Shown here piece after piece: positions 30,536-42,146 of a stretch of DNA of 64,000 bases. The notes under the pieces were generated by a model, which was not told where the DNA came from, ran no database searches, and saw nothing but the letters and a program-made list of their open reading frames with translations. Within the stretch, counting starts at the first letter, position 1. Each line of letters opens with the position of its first letter. Made by a program: the position numbers and the translations under genes. The DNA comes from Mumia sp. Pv4-285 (GTDB taxonomy: Bacteria > Actinomycetota > Actinomycetes > Propionibacteriales > Nocardioidaceae), in contig NZ_CP162023.1 in assembly GCF_041320275.1 (NCBI RefSeq), positions 2,170,001 to 2,234,000 on the forward strand, written 5' to 3'.

Positions 30536-31711
30536 ATGACGACGGTGAGCCTGCTGAACCTGCGCCGTACCCCGCGCGACACCGACCTCGATGTCGCGGG
30601 GCCTGCACGCGTCGTCCGCAACCCGCACGACGTGAGACGAGTCCGGGCCGGCGACGTCGCCGTCGTGGATCTCCCGGACCTCGACCGAGCGACCGCCGAG
30701 CAGATCTGCGAACGACGTGTCGTCGCCGTCGTCAATGTTGCGGCGTCGAGCACCGGGCGTTATCCCAACCTGGGCCCGCAGGTGCTGGTCCGGGCCGGCA
30801 TCCCCCTGCTCGACGGGGTCGGCACCGACGTTCTCGCCACGCTGAAGGACGGCGACAAGGTCGGGCTGGACGGTACGGCGCTCGTCCGTGGCGAGACGAC
30901 GCTCGCCGAAGGCGTCGTGATCGACGAGAACCGTGTCGAGGAGATGCTCCTCCGCGGCCGCACCGGCATGTCCGTGCAGCTCGAGACGCTGACCGCCAAC
31001 AGCGGCGAGTACCTGCGGCGCGAGCACGCGCTCCTCCTCGAGGGCGTGGGCATCCCCGAGATCGCCACGAGGCTCGAGGGCCGCGAGGTCGTCGTCGTCC
31101 TCCCCGGTGCGGACGCTCGCAGCGAGCTGAAGGGGATGAGGCGCTACCTCAAGGAGCGCAAGCCGGTGCTGATCGGTGTCGATGCCGGCGCAGACGCCCT
31201 GATGGTCGAGGGGTACGAGCCGACGATCGTGGTGGGCGACATCGGGCAGATGAGCGACCGGACCCTCCGCGCGGTCGACGAGATCGTCGTCACGAGCTCG
31301 CGACGGCACGTCGAGTCCGAGGAACGCCTCGAGCGCCTGCAGCGGACGTCGGTCGAGTTCCCCGGCGCCGCCGGCGCCGAAGAGGCTGCCCTCCTGCTCG
31401 CCGACGCGCGCGGTGCTCGGGTCGTCGTCACGGTCGGAGGTTTCGGCACGCTCGAGGAGTTCCTCGACTCGGCCCGCTCCGGCGGTGCGACGCGCTACCT
31501 GACACGGCTCCGCCTCGGCGCGAAGCTGGTCGACGCCAAGGCGATGACGGGGCTGCACCGGCCGCGGTTCACCTGGCTCCAGGTGCTGTTCGTCCTCCTG
31601 CTGGCCCTCGTCGCCGTCGGAGCCGCCGTCGCCGCGACGCCGGTCGGGTCCGACTGGTTCGAGGCCGCGGGTGACTGGGTCTCCACGACGATCCGGGGGA
31701 TCCGAGGTTGA
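30536..31711 (+). CDS. steA: SteA-like putative cytokinetic ring protein
   Basis: 391 aa. A large cytoplasmic part contains VVAVVNVAASSTGRYPNLGP, TANSGEYLRREHALLLEG and a thiamin-pyrophosphokinase-like fold with GVDAGADALMVEGYEPTIVV. One C-terminal membrane segment (about 347-370, LQVLFVLLLALVAVGAAVA) follows, then a short amphipathic tail. This matches SteA, described in Corynebacterium glutamicum as acting with SteB in septal cell-wall remodelling. The next gene is a SteB-like protein, overlapping by one base, which supports the call. Confidence 0.88.
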   Translation: MTTVSLLNLRRTPRDTDLDVAGPARVVRNPHDVRRVRAGDVAVVDLPDLDRATAEQICERRVVAVVNVAASSTGRYPNLGPQVLVRAGIPLLDGVGTDVLATLKDGDKVGLDGTALVRGETTLAEGVVIDENRVEEMLLRGRTGMSVQLETLTANSGEYLRREHALLLEGVGIPEIATRLEGREVVVVLPGADARSELKGMRRYLKERKPVLIGVDAGADALMVEGYEPTIVVGDIGQMSDRTLRAVDEIVVTSSRRHVESEERLERLQRTSVEFPGAAGAEEAALLLADARGARVVVTVGGFGTLEEFLDSARSGGATRYLTRLRLGAKLVDAKAMTGLHRPRFTWLQVLFVLLLALVAVGAAVAATPVGSDWFEAAGDWVSTTIRGIRG

Positions 31712-32604
31712 TGCCCGCACGTTCCGCCTTCGTCGTCGCAGGTGCGCTGGTGGTGACTCTCGCCGGTGGGATCGCCCTCGGGGCCGGGGTCCTCGACGGC
31801 GCGGAGCCCGAGCCCGCCTCGGCCGCGCGGGTCGTACCCGAGGAGACGCCCGAGGACTCGGCGGCGCGCGCGGTCGCCGACGCGTACCGCGCGGACCTGG
31901 GCGAGGCACCTCTCGCCGGCAGGCTCGACGGCGCGTCGGTCGCTGTGGTGACGCTGCCCGGCGCGGACGCGACGATCATCGACAGCGTCACCGCGACACT
32001 GAGAGCCTCGGGTGCCACCGTCGTCGGCACGGTCGCCCTCACCGAGCGGATGGTCGACCCTGCCGACCGCCAGTTCGTCGTCGGCGTCGCCGAGCAGACG
32101 CTCGAGGAGGTCAAGGACACGCCGACCGACGACCTCTCTAACTACGAGGTCGTCGGCGCGGCGCTGGGCCGCGCGATCGCCGCCAAGACGACGGTCCCGA
32201 CGGACGCCGCCGGTCAGACCATCGTCTCGGCGCTCACCGAGGCGAAGCTCGCCACCACCGACGCGTCACCGACGTCGCGTGCGCAGCTCACCGTGCTGGT
32301 GACCGGCGCGGAGAAGGACTACTCCGGAGGACGGGGCGAGCTCGTCGCGACCCTGGCCGCAGGCATCGACGCGGCGGGTGTCGGCACGATCGTCGCTGGG
32401 CCGGTGGGTTCAGGGACCACGGACGGCGCGGTGGAGGCCGTCCGCGCCTCGGACGCGGCGAAGACGGTCTCCACCGTCGACGTCGTCGGCGTCCCGTTCG
32501 GTGACCTCGTCCTCCTGTCGGCGCTCCAGAAGGAACGCGCCGGCACGGCAGGTCACTTCGGTACGGCGGGGGCTGCCGACGGCGCCTGGCCCTCGGCCGA
32601 ATAG
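31711..32604 (+). CDS. steB: SteB/MctB-like membrane-anchored protein (annotated elsewhere as copper transporter)
   Basis: 297 aa. The ATG at 31711 sits in a TGATG overlap with steA. A single N-terminal membrane anchor (about 6-28, AFVVAGALVVTLAGGIALGAG) is followed by an extracytoplasmic domain with coiled-coil character and the Rossmann-like VAVVTLPGADATIIDSV. The family includes the outer-membrane-associated MctB of mycobacteria, hence the copper label. Next to steA the cell-division partner role is more likely. It contains no Cys/Met-rich metal motif. Confidence 0.85.
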   Translation: MPARSAFVVAGALVVTLAGGIALGAGVLDGAEPEPASAARVVPEETPEDSAARAVADAYRADLGEAPLAGRLDGASVAVVTLPGADATIIDSVTATLRASGATVVGTVALTERMVDPADRQFVVGVAEQTLEEVKDTPTDDLSNYEVVGAALGRAIAAKTTVPTDAAGQTIVSALTEAKLATTDASPTSRAQLTVLVTGAEKDYSGGRGELVATLAAGIDAAGVGTIVAGPVGSGTTDGAVEAVRASDAAKTVSTVDVVGVPFGDLVLLSALQKERAGTAGHFGTAGAADGAWPSAE

Positions 32605-32631
32605 GGCGGCCGGCCTCTCGAACGCCGGTAG

Positions 32632-35144
<2,513 letters not shown>

Positions 35145-35153
35145 GATCGACAC

Positions 35154-36272
35154 GTGTTGGTCGGCATCCCGCGCGAGATCAAGGTCCATGAGTACCGCGT
35201 GGCGATCACCCCGGCAGGCGTGCGGGAGCTCCGCGACGCCGGCCACGAGGTGGTCGTCGAGACCGGCGCGGGCGCGGGCTCCTCGATCTCCGACGACGAG
35301 TTCGTCCGGGCGGGCGCTGACATCCTTCCTGGCGCTGACCAGGTCTGGGCGAGCGCCGACCTCCTGCTGAAGGTCAAGGAGCCGATCCCGGAGGAGTACG
35401 CGCGCCTGCGCCGCGGCCAGGTCCTCTTCACGTACCTGCACCTTGCCGCGTCACGCGAGTGCACGGACGCGCTGGTCGGGTCGGGGACCACCGCGATCGC
35501 CTACGAGACCGTGCAGACCGCCGACCACGCCCTGCCGCTGCTCGCGCCGATGAGCGAGGTCGCCGGACGCCTCGCCTCGCAGGTCGGCGCCTACCACCTG
35601 CTCGCGCCCGAGGGTCGAGGCGTCCTGATGGGCGGCGTCCCGGGTGTCCACGGAGCCCACGTCGTCGTGCTCGGCGGCGGAGTGTCGGGCCGCAACGCAG
35701 CGGTGATCGCCCTCGGCATGGGCGCCCGCGTGTCGCTCCTCGACATCAACGTCGGACGGCTGCGCCAGCTCGACGCGGAGTTCGGCGGTCGGCTGCAGAC
35801 GGTCGCGTCGAACCGCTACCAGATCGAGGGCGCGGTCGCCCAGGCCGATCTCGTGATCGGCGCCGTCCTGGTCCCCGGTGCCAAGGCGCCTCACCTGGTC
35901 AGCCACGAGATGGTCGCATCGATGCGCCCCGGGAGCGTGCTGGTCGACATCGCGATCGACCAGGGCGGCTGCTTCGAGGACTCGCGGCCCACCACCCACG
36001 ACGACCCGACGTTCGTCGTCGAGCAGTCGGTCTTCTACTGCGTCGCCAACATGCCTGGCGCGGTCCCGCACACCTCGACGTACGCGTTGACCAACGTCAC
36101 CTTGCCGTACGTCCTCGCGCTGGCCGAGCACGGCTGGGTGGAGGCGCTGCGGCTCGACCCGGCGCTGCGTGCCGGTCTCAACGTGCACGACGGCGCCGTC
36201 ACCAACGAGGGCGTCGCCGAGGCGCACGCGATGTCGTACGTCTCACCGGGCGAGGTCGTGGGGCTGACGTGA
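35154..36272 (+). CDS. ald: Alanine dehydrogenase
   Basis: 372 aa. NAD-dependent L-alanine/pyruvate interconversion. The start [20 protein letters not shown] carries the substrate Arg; [13 protein letters not shown] holds the catalytic Lys region. The NAD-binding Rossmann motif is [20 protein letters not shown] and [20 protein letters not shown] closes the active site. The length is that of the family. GTG at 35154; a TTG at 35157 is possible. It overlaps xerD by four bases. Confidence 0.96.
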   Translation: MLVGIPREIKVHEYRVAITPAGVRELRDAGHEVVVETGAGAGSSISDDEFVRAGADILPGADQVWASADLLLKVKEPIPEEYARLRRGQVLFTYLHLAASRECTDALVGSGTTAIAYETVQTADHALPLLAPMSEVAGRLASQVGAYHLLAPEGRGVLMGGVPGVHGAHVVVLGGGVSGRNAAVIALGMGARVSLLDINVGRLRQLDAEFGGRLQTVASNRYQIEGAVAQADLVIGAVLVPGAKAPHLVSHEMVASMRPGSVLVDIAIDQGGCFEDSRPTTHDDPTFVVEQSVFYCVANMPGAVPHTSTYALTNVTLPYVLALAEHGWVEALRLDPALRAGLNVHDGAVTNEGVAEAHAMSYVSPGEVVGLT

Positions 36273-37207
36273 GCGGGGCGGGCCGCGGCGCGGTCGGCCG
36301 GCTCGTCGACGACTACCTCAGCCACCTCGGCGTCGAGCGGGGTCTCGCGGCGAACACGCTGACCTCGTACCGCCGGGACCTGCGCCGCTACGCGGCCTAC
36401 CTCCACCAGCGGGGGATCGAGACGCTCGGGGACGTCACGGAGGCGGACGTCGCCGACTTCCTCGCGGCGCTGCGCGAGGGGGACGCCGACCATCCGCCGC
36501 TGTCGGCACCCAGCGCCGCGCGGACGATCGTCTCGGCTCGCGGGCTGCACCGGTTCGCGCTGCGCGAGGGCGTCGTCGACCACGACGTCGCCGCGGAGGT
36601 GAAGCCCCCGACGCCGCCACGGCGGCTGCCGAAGGCGCTCGCGGTCGACCAGGTCGAGGCTCTGCTCGACGCCGCGGGCTCGGCCGGGACGCCGCTGGCG
36701 GTCCGGGACCGTGCACTGCTCGAGGTGCTCTACGGGACGGGCGCGCGCATCTCCGAGACGGTCGGTCTGGACGTCGACGACCTCGACCTCGAGATCGGCG
36801 AGGTCCTGCTGCGGGGCAAGGGCGGCAAGCAGCGGGTCGTGCCGGTCGGACGGTACGCCCAGGACGCGCTGCGAACGTACCTGGAGTCCGTACGCCCGGC
36901 GCTGACCAGCGTCCGTACGACCGGGGGAGCGGTGTTCCTGAACTCCCGCGGCGGCCGGCTGTCACGGCAGAGCGCGTGGGCGGTGCTCGCGAAGGCGGCT
37001 CGGCGCGCCGGAATTACGGTCGACGTGTCCCCGCACACCCTGAGGCACTCGTACGCGACCCACCTGCTCGACGGTGGCGCCGACGTCCGCGTGGTGCAGG
37101 AGCTTCTCGGGCACGCGTCGGTGACCACGACCCAGGTCTACACGCTGGTGACGATCGACAAGCTCCGCGAGGTGTACGCGACCGCCCACCCCCGCGCCCT
37201 GGCGTAG
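36269..37207 (+). CDS. xerD: Site-specific tyrosine recombinase XerD
   Basis: 312 aa. An N-terminal SAM-like core-binding domain (about 8-105) and a catalytic domain with all residues visible: Arg160 (GARISE), Lys184 (GKGGK), His256 and Arg259 ([12 protein letters not shown]), His282 (LGHASV) and the nucleophile Tyr291 (QVYTLV). It resolves chromosome dimers with XerC at dif. Location between ald and parA-scpAB is the chromosomal XerD context of actinobacteria, so this is not a mobile-element integrase. A long inverted repeat follows the stop. Confidence 0.94.
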   Translation: MSGAGRGAVGRLVDDYLSHLGVERGLAANTLTSYRRDLRRYAAYLHQRGIETLGDVTEADVADFLAALREGDADHPPLSAPSAARTIVSARGLHRFALREGVVDHDVAAEVKPPTPPRRLPKALAVDQVEALLDAAGSAGTPLAVRDRALLEVLYGTGARISETVGLDVDDLDLEIGEVLLRGKGGKQRVVPVGRYAQDALRTYLESVRPALTSVRTTGGAVFLNSRGGRLSRQSAWAVLAKAARRAGITVDVSPHTLRHSYATHLLDGGADVRVVQELLGHASVTTTQVYTLVTIDKLREVYATAHPRALA

Positions 37208-37215
37208 CGCGCGCC

Positions 37216-37290
37216 GCGCCCCACGATTTGACCGCTTGTCCACCGAAGCTCGGGTCAAGAAGGTGGAGAACCCGTCAAATCGTGGGGCGC
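37216..37290. repeat. Long inverted repeat between xerD and parA
   Basis: The outer arms GCGCCCCACGATTTGAC (37216-37232) and its exact complement (37274-37290) form a 17-bp perfect stem. Pairing continues inward to 37244/37262 with three mismatches, leaving a 17-nt loop. It can end the xerD transcript, but it is longer than the window's other terminators. The inner arm resembles sequence at 18721-18744 (20 of 24 identical), so it may also be a dispersed element or a pair of protein-binding sites. Confidence 0.7.
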
Positions 37291-37408
37291 GACGGGACGT
37301 TGGGCAGCCCCGGCGACATGCCGCGCGGCGTCGAGGTGGAGACTTGTCGACTTGGTACAGTCCAAGCAGCCCCAGCACGGGAAAGAACAGCCACGGGATC
37401 GAGAGCGC

Positions 37409-38296
37409 ATGAACCACCACAGCGATCTGCTCGGCGAGCTCGGACCGTCGGCCGGCGCCGAGATCGGCCCGACCGGCCGCCCCATGCCGGAGTTTCCGCC
37501 GCCGCGACCTCCCAGCGGAGGCCCCGCGTACGTCATCGCCCTGTGCAACCAGAAGGGCGGCGTCGGCAAGACGACGACCACGATCAACCTCGGTGCCGCG
37601 CTCGCAGAGCTGGGGCGACGTGTGCTGCTCGTCGACTTCGATCCGCAGGCGTCGATGACGGTCGGTCTCGGGTTCCCCGCGCACGACCTCGACGCCACGG
37701 TCTACCACCTGCTGATGCACGACGACGTCGAGGTCTCCGACGTCCTCCTCAAGACGCGCACCGCGAACCTGCACCTGCTCCCCGCGAGCATCGACCTGTC
37801 GGGTGCAGAGATGCACCTCGTCCACGAGGTCGGCCGCGAGCAGACGCTCGCCCGGATGCTACGTCCCGTGCTCAACGACTACGACGTCATCCTCATCGAC
37901 TGCCAGCCGTCCCTCGGCCTGCTGGCGGTCAACGCGCTGACGGCGTGCGACGGCGTGCTGATCCCGCTGGAGTGCGAGTACTTCGCCCTGCGCGGAGTCG
38001 CCCTCCTCAAGGAGACCATCGAGAAGGTCCGTCAGCGGACCAACTTCGACCTGGAGATCATCGGCCTGCTCGGGACGATGTACGACAGCCGGACGCTGCA
38101 CAGCCGCGAGGTGCTCCAGACCCTCGTCGACGGCTGGGGACCGAAGGTCTTCCACACCGTGATCCGGCGTACGGTCAAGTTCTCCGACGCGACGGTGGCG
38201 GGAGAGCCGATCACCGACTTCGCCCCGGACTCCAAGGGTGCCGACGCCTATCGCCAGCTCGCCCGGGAGGTGCTCGTCCGGTGCCCCGGCGTGTGA
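37409..38296 (+). CDS. ParA family ATPase (chromosome-partition type)
   Basis: 295 aa. A Pro-rich N-terminal extension of about 38 residues precedes the deviant Walker A KGGVGKT (49-55, NQKGGVGKTTTTINL). Walker A' is VDFDPQASMTVGLG and Walker B VILIDCQPSLGLLAVNAL. This ParA copy heads the RHH-scpA-scpB cluster, distinct from the canonical parAB near oriC. The ATG at 37409 is preferred; a TTG at 37352 would add 19 residues. The stop overlaps the RHH gene (GTGA). Confidence 0.92.
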   Translation: MNHHSDLLGELGPSAGAEIGPTGRPMPEFPPPRPPSGGPAYVIALCNQKGGVGKTTTTINLGAALAELGRRVLLVDFDPQASMTVGLGFPAHDLDATVYHLLMHDDVEVSDVLLKTRTANLHLLPASIDLSGAEMHLVHEVGREQTLARMLRPVLNDYDVILIDCQPSLGLLAVNALTACDGVLIPLECEYFALRGVALLKETIEKVRQRTNFDLEIIGLLGTMYDSRTLHSREVLQTLVDGWGPKVFHTVIRRTVKFSDATVAGEPITDFAPDSKGADAYRQLAREVLVRCPGV

Positions 38297-38613
38297 GACT
38301 GCCTGGCGCTGACGAGCTGTTCCGACCGACCACCATCCCCGACGCTCCCGGCAACGCGCCTGCGGCGTCGGAGAGCGAGGACGCGGTCGACGCCAAGCCC
38401 AGCGGTCGCGTCAAGCACGACAGCAAGGTCACGGTCTACATGACCTCCGACGAGCTGCTCGACCTCGAGCACGCGAGGCTGGAGCTGCGGCGCGACCTGG
38501 GGCAGAGCCTCGACCGTGGGCGACTGATCCGTGAGGCCGTCGCGATGGCGCTGGCGGAGTACGCCGAGAACGGCGCCGACGGCGAGCTCGCGCGGCGGCT
38601 CGGAGCATCGTGA
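38293..38613 (+). CDS. Small ribbon-helix-helix-like protein between parA and scpA
   Basis: 106 aa starting at a GTG that overlaps the parA stop; its own stop overlaps the scpA GTG. The N-terminal 40 residues look disordered. Residues about 44-92 read as one strand, SKVTVYMTS, and two helices, DELLDLEHARLELRRDLG and DRGRLIREAVAMALAEYAE: the pattern of a ribbon-helix-helix DNA-binding domain. A partner DNA-binding protein for this ParA is a reasonable inference, because no ParB is encoded here. Confidence 0.8.
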   Translation: MRLPGADELFRPTTIPDAPGNAPAASESEDAVDAKPSGRVKHDSKVTVYMTSDELLDLEHARLELRRDLGQSLDRGRLIREAVAMALAEYAENGADGELARRLGAS

Positions 38614-39551
38614 CCGAGCCGGACACCGACGCGCCCGGGGCGTCGACGGGCTTCGTCGTGCACCTCGACGCGTACGAGGGGCCCTTCGACCTGCTCCTCC
38701 AGCTGATCGCCAAGCACAAGCTGGACATCACCGAGATCGCGCTGTCGAAGGTCACCGACGAGTTCATCGCGCACCTCAAGGCGATGGGGCCCGAGGGCGA
38801 CCTCGAGCAGACCACGGAGTTCCTCCTGGTCGCGTCGACGCTGCTCGACCTCAAGGCAGCGCGGCTGCTCCCGCAAGCCGACGTCGAGGACGAGGACGAC
38901 CTGGCGCTGCTCGAGGCGCGCGACCTTCTGTTCGCGCGGCTCCTCCAGTACCGCGCGTTCAAGCTGGTCGCTGGCCGGATGAAGGAGCGGCTCGCCGACG
39001 AGGCGAACCGGTTCCCGCGGGCGGTCGCGCTCGAGCAGCGCTTCGCGACGTTGCTGCCGGAGGTGCTGATCGCCGTCGGGCCCGAGGAGCTGGCCCTGCT
39101 CGCCGCGAAGGCGATGGAGCCGAAGATGCCCCAGATCCTCTCGTTGACACATCTCCACGCACCTCAGGTGAGCGTGCGCGAGCAGGCCGTCGTGGTGGTC
39201 GAGCGACTGCGCCGCGGATCGTCGATGACGTTCCGCGCGCTGGTCGCGGACGCGCCGGACACGTTGACGAAGGTCGCGCGGTTCCTCGCGCTGCTCGAGC
39301 TGTTCCGCGAGAGCGTGGTCGCGTTCGACCAGGCCGCCCCGTTGGCCGAGCTGACGATCCGGTGGACGGGCGGCGAGGACGAGGACGTCGAGGTCAGCGC
39401 CGAGTTCGATGAGGATCAGCTCGGCGATGAGGATCAGGTCGGCGACGAGGATCAGCTCGGCGACGAGGATCAACTGGGTGATGAGGGTCAGCTCGGCTAC
39501 GAGGATCAGCCCAGCGACGACGAGGACGAGGATGCAGATGGACAGCAATGA
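38610..39551 (+). CDS. scpA: Segregation and condensation protein A
   Basis: 313 aa kleisin of the SMC-ScpAB condensin. The N-terminal FVVHLDAYEGPFDLLLQLIA and KHKLDITEIALSKVTDEFI are diagnostic, and EFLLVASTLLDLKAARLLPQ follows. The C-terminal winged-helix region is about 190-255 (VREQAVVVVERLRRG, TLTKVARFLALLELFRE). From residue 267 an acidic tail is built of six repeats of the form (G)DEDQLG, encoded by 18-bp tandem repeats and ending in a poly-Asp/Glu stretch. Ordinary ScpA ends before this tail. Confidence 0.93.
   Translation: MTEPDTDAPGASTGFVVHLDAYEGPFDLLLQLIAKHKLDITEIALSKVTDEFIAHLKAMGPEGDLEQTTEFLLVASTLLDLKAARLLPQADVEDEDDLALLEARDLLFARLLQYRAFKLVAGRMKERLADEANRFPRAVALEQRFATLLPEVLIAVGPEELALLAAKAMEPKMPQILSLTHLHAPQVSVREQAVVVVERLRRGSSMTFRALVADAPDTLTKVARFLALLELFRESVVAFDQAAPLAELTIRWTGGEDEDVEVSAEFDEDQLGDEDQVGDEDQLGDEDQLGDEGQLGYEDQPSDDEDEDADGQQ
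39408..39515 (+). repeat. Six 18-bp tandem repeats in the 3' end of scpA
   Basis: Units of GAtGAGGATCAGCTCGGC at 39408, 39426, 39444, 39462, 39480 and 39498, differing at one to four positions, in frame with scpA (D-E-D-Q-L-G). In-phase minisatellites of this kind vary in copy number between strains. Confidence 0.9.
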
Positions 39552-40251
39552 CGTGCCCGAGGCGGTTGCGGAGTCGTCGCCGACCGACGCGGAGAGCCTC
39601 GCCTCGTACCCGCTCCGCCCGGCGCTCGAGGCCATCCTCATGGTCGCCGACCAGCCGTTGGACCACCTGCTGCTCGCCACCGCCGTGGGACATCCGCCGG
39701 CAGAGGTCGAGGTCGCGCTGGTCGAGCTCGCACGCTCGTACGACGACGAGGACCGCGGCTTCGAGCTGCGGCAGGTCGCCGGCGGGTGGCGCTTCTACAC
39801 ACGCGCCGAGTACGCAGGCGCAGTCGAGCGGTTCGTGCTCGAGGGTCAGCAGGCCAGGTTGACGCAAGCGGCGTTGGAGACGATGGCGGTCGTCGCCTAC
39901 CGGCAGCCGATCTCGCGGGCGCGGGTCTCGGCGATCCGGGGCGTGAACGTCGACGGCGTGATGCGCACCCTCGTGACCCGCGGCCTCGTCGCCGAGGCAG
40001 GGACCGACGTCGAGACGGGTGCCCTCCTGTACGCGACCACGCCCTACTTCCTCGAGCGGATGGGGCTGTCGAGCCTCGACGAGCTTCCCGACCTGGCACC
40101 CTTCCTGCCCGACATGGACGACGTGGAGGATCCTGAGGTGGTGGCCGGCCCAGAGCCCACTGTGCCGCAACCGACCGACGGCGCCGGCGTCGACGACGAG
40201 CCGGGCGAATCCGCGCCACCCGCAGCAGCAGAGGACGAGGAACGACCATGA
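39538..40251 (+). CDS. scpB: Segregation and condensation protein B
   Basis: 237 aa. Two winged-helix domains: LRPALEAILMVADQPLDHLL at the start, GFELRQVAGGWRFYTRAEYA, then QARLTQAALETMAVVAYRQP and RVSAIRGVNVDGVMRTLVTR. ScpB dimerises on ScpA in the SMC complex. ATG at 39538 (overlapping scpA by 14 bp) gives MDSNDVPEA; ATG at 39532 is two codons earlier. A frame running further upstream is only an antisense-phase reading of the scpA repeat. The C-terminus is an acidic Pro/Glu tail; the stop overlaps the next ATG. Confidence 0.92.
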   Translation: MDSNDVPEAVAESSPTDAESLASYPLRPALEAILMVADQPLDHLLLATAVGHPPAEVEVALVELARSYDDEDRGFELRQVAGGWRFYTRAEYAGAVERFVLEGQQARLTQAALETMAVVAYRQPISRARVSAIRGVNVDGVMRTLVTRGLVAEAGTDVETGALLYATTPYFLERMGLSSLDELPDLAPFLPDMDDVEDPEVVAGPEPTVPQPTDGAGVDDEPGESAPPAAAEDEERP

Positions 40252-40985
40252 GCGAGCACCCGGACGGCATCCGACTGCAGAAGGTGCTCGCGCAGGCCGG
40301 TCTGGGCTCCCGCCGCGCCTGCGAGGAGCTGATGGAGCGCGGTCGCGTCACCGTCGACGGCGAGGTCGTCACGCAGATGGGGTTGCGCGTCCACCCGGAG
40401 ACGGCCGTCATCCACGTCGACGGTAAGCGCATCCCGCCCGCGTCGGACCATGCGTACCTCGTCCTCAACAAGCCGCGCGGAGTCGTGTCGTCGATGAGCG
40501 ACGAGCGCGGCCGCACCGACCTCTCGGCCTACGTCGCGGACCGACCCGAGCGCCTCTTCCACGTCGGACGCCTCGACACCGACACCAGCGGGCTGCTGCT
40601 GCTCACCAACGACGGGGAGTTCGCCAACCGGATGGCCCACCCGTCGTTCGAGATCATCAAGACCTACGTCGCCGAGGTGGAGGGTCAGGTCGCCCGTGGC
40701 CTCGGACGCCAGCTGCGCGAGGGGATCGAGCTCGACGACGGAGCGGTGCGCGTCGACCGCTTCGCGGTCAAGCAGACCGCGGCGGACCGGAGCATCGTCG
40801 AGCTCGACATCCACGTCGGTCGCAACCGGATCGTGCGCCGGATGCTCGACGCCGTCGGCCACCCGGTCGTACGCCTCACCCGGACCGCGTTCGGCGTGGT
40901 GCACCTCGGCGGCATGAAGCCCGGTGACCTGCGCGACCTCACGCCCGACGAGCTCGGGGCGCTGTTGGATAGCGTGGAGCTGTGA
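40248..40985 (+). CDS. 23S rRNA pseudouridine synthase RluB/RsuA family
   Basis: 245 aa. N-terminal S4 domain (RLQKVLAQAGLGSRRACEEL) and the RsuA-type catalytic domain with LVLNKPRGVVSS, then the catalytic Asp motif GRLDTDTSGLLLLTNDGEF and the RLTRTAFGVVHLGGMKPGDL C-terminal block. It fits RluB, which makes the pseudouridine at 23S position 2605. It sits after scpB as in most actinobacteria and overlaps scpB and tyrA by four bases each. Confidence 0.93.
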   Translation: MSEHPDGIRLQKVLAQAGLGSRRACEELMERGRVTVDGEVVTQMGLRVHPETAVIHVDGKRIPPASDHAYLVLNKPRGVVSSMSDERGRTDLSAYVADRPERLFHVGRLDTDTSGLLLLTNDGEFANRMAHPSFEIIKTYVAEVEGQVARGLGRQLREGIELDDGAVRVDRFAVKQTAADRSIVELDIHVGRNRIVRRMLDAVGHPVVRLTRTAFGVVHLGGMKPGDLRDLTPDELGALLDSVEL

Positions 40986-42064
40986 GCTCCGCCCCCCGAG
41001 CCGCTGAGATTCCCGGCCCCGTCCTCGTCATCGGCTGCGGGCTCGTCGGCACCTCGATCGCCCTCGCCCTCACCCGGGCGGGGGTGGCCGTCCACCTCCG
41101 CGACGTCCTGCCGCAGAACGCACGGACCGCCGAGATGCTCGGCGCCGGCACCCTGGCGGAGCCGGAGACAGTGGCGCTGGTCGTCGTGGCGGTTCCGCCT
41201 GACTACGTCGCCGAGGTCGTCGCGGACGCCCTCGGCGAGTGGGCCGATGCCGTCGTGACCGACGTCGCCAGCGTGAAGCACCCACCGTTGCAGTCGTTGG
41301 CCGACGCCGACACGCCTGGGCTCGAACGGTACGTCGGCAGCCACCCGATGGCCGGCAGCGAGCGCTCGGGCCCGACGGCTGCGTCCGAGACGCTGTTCGA
41401 GGGTCGCGCGTGGGCGGTCACTCCGCACGCCGCGGCGGCTCCGGACGCGGTGGAGCTCGTCCGTGAGCTCGGTCGTACGACGGGGGCGACCGTCGTCGAG
41501 ATGCCGACCGACGAGCACGACTTCGCCGTCGCACGCGTGTCGCACCTGCCCCAGGTGATGTCGGTGCTGACCGCGGCACGGCTGCACGGCGGTCCTTCCG
41601 ACCACCTCGCGCTCGCCGGCCAGGGACTGCGGGACGTGACACGCATCGCGGCGAGCGACCCCGGCCTGTGGCGTCAGATCCTGCACGCGAACCGTCTCCC
41701 GCTCGTCGAGCTCCTGAGGGGCGTCCGGGACGATCTCGACGAGCTCCTCGACGGCATGGAGCGCAGCCAGGTCATCGAGGACGTCCTCGGTCGTGGTGTC
41801 TCCGGGACACGGCTGATCCCGGGCAAGCACGGAGAGGAGGCCGCGCCTCTGCTGGCCACCGTGTTCGTCCAGGTGCCCGACCAGCCGGGCGAGCTGGGCC
41901 GTCTTTTTCGCGATACGGGAGAATCGGGTGTGAACATCGAGGATCTGCGTATCGACCACGACCTCGGCCGCCCTGTGGGCATCGCCGAGATCGCGGTGCG
42001 CTCCGAGCGCGCGGAGGACCTGACCTCTGCGCTGACCGACCGCGGCTGGACCGCGTACCTGTGA
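40982..42064 (+). CDS. tyrA: Prephenate dehydrogenase with C-terminal ACT domain
   Basis: 360 aa. NAD-dependent conversion of prephenate to 4-hydroxyphenylpyruvate in tyrosine synthesis. The Rossmann motif is VIGCGLVGTSIALAL; GSHPMAGSERSGP holds the substrate/catalytic His region and HDFAVARVSHLPQVMS follows. From about 290 an ACT domain, FVQVPDQPGELGRLFRD and GVNIEDLRIDHDL, should mediate tyrosine feedback. GTG start in a GTGA overlap. Confidence 0.93.
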   Translation: MSSAPRAAEIPGPVLVIGCGLVGTSIALALTRAGVAVHLRDVLPQNARTAEMLGAGTLAEPETVALVVVAVPPDYVAEVVADALGEWADAVVTDVASVKHPPLQSLADADTPGLERYVGSHPMAGSERSGPTAASETLFEGRAWAVTPHAAAAPDAVELVRELGRTTGATVVEMPTDEHDFAVARVSHLPQVMSVLTAARLHGGPSDHLALAGQGLRDVTRIAASDPGLWRQILHANRLPLVELLRGVRDDLDELLDGMERSQVIEDVLGRGVSGTRLIPGKHGEEAAPLLATVFVQVPDQPGELGRLFRDTGESGVNIEDLRIDHDLGRPVGIAEIAVRSERAEDLTSALTDRGWTAYL

Positions 42065-42146
42065 CGCCGCCCGACGAATGACGCTGCACCATGACAACGC
42101 CGTACCAGTGAAGAAGGTTTCGAACTCCGTGAGAAAGGTTGGCTCC

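Noticed and set aside
36269-37207. Tyrosine recombinase as integrase of a mobile element
   Set aside because: The ald-xerD-parA-scpAB context and the absence of att repeats or element genes identify it as chromosomal XerD.
39409-39531. Upstream extension of scpB (reading MRISSAMRIRSATR...)
   Set aside because: It is the shifted reading of the scpA minisatellite; ATG 39538 matches normal ScpB.
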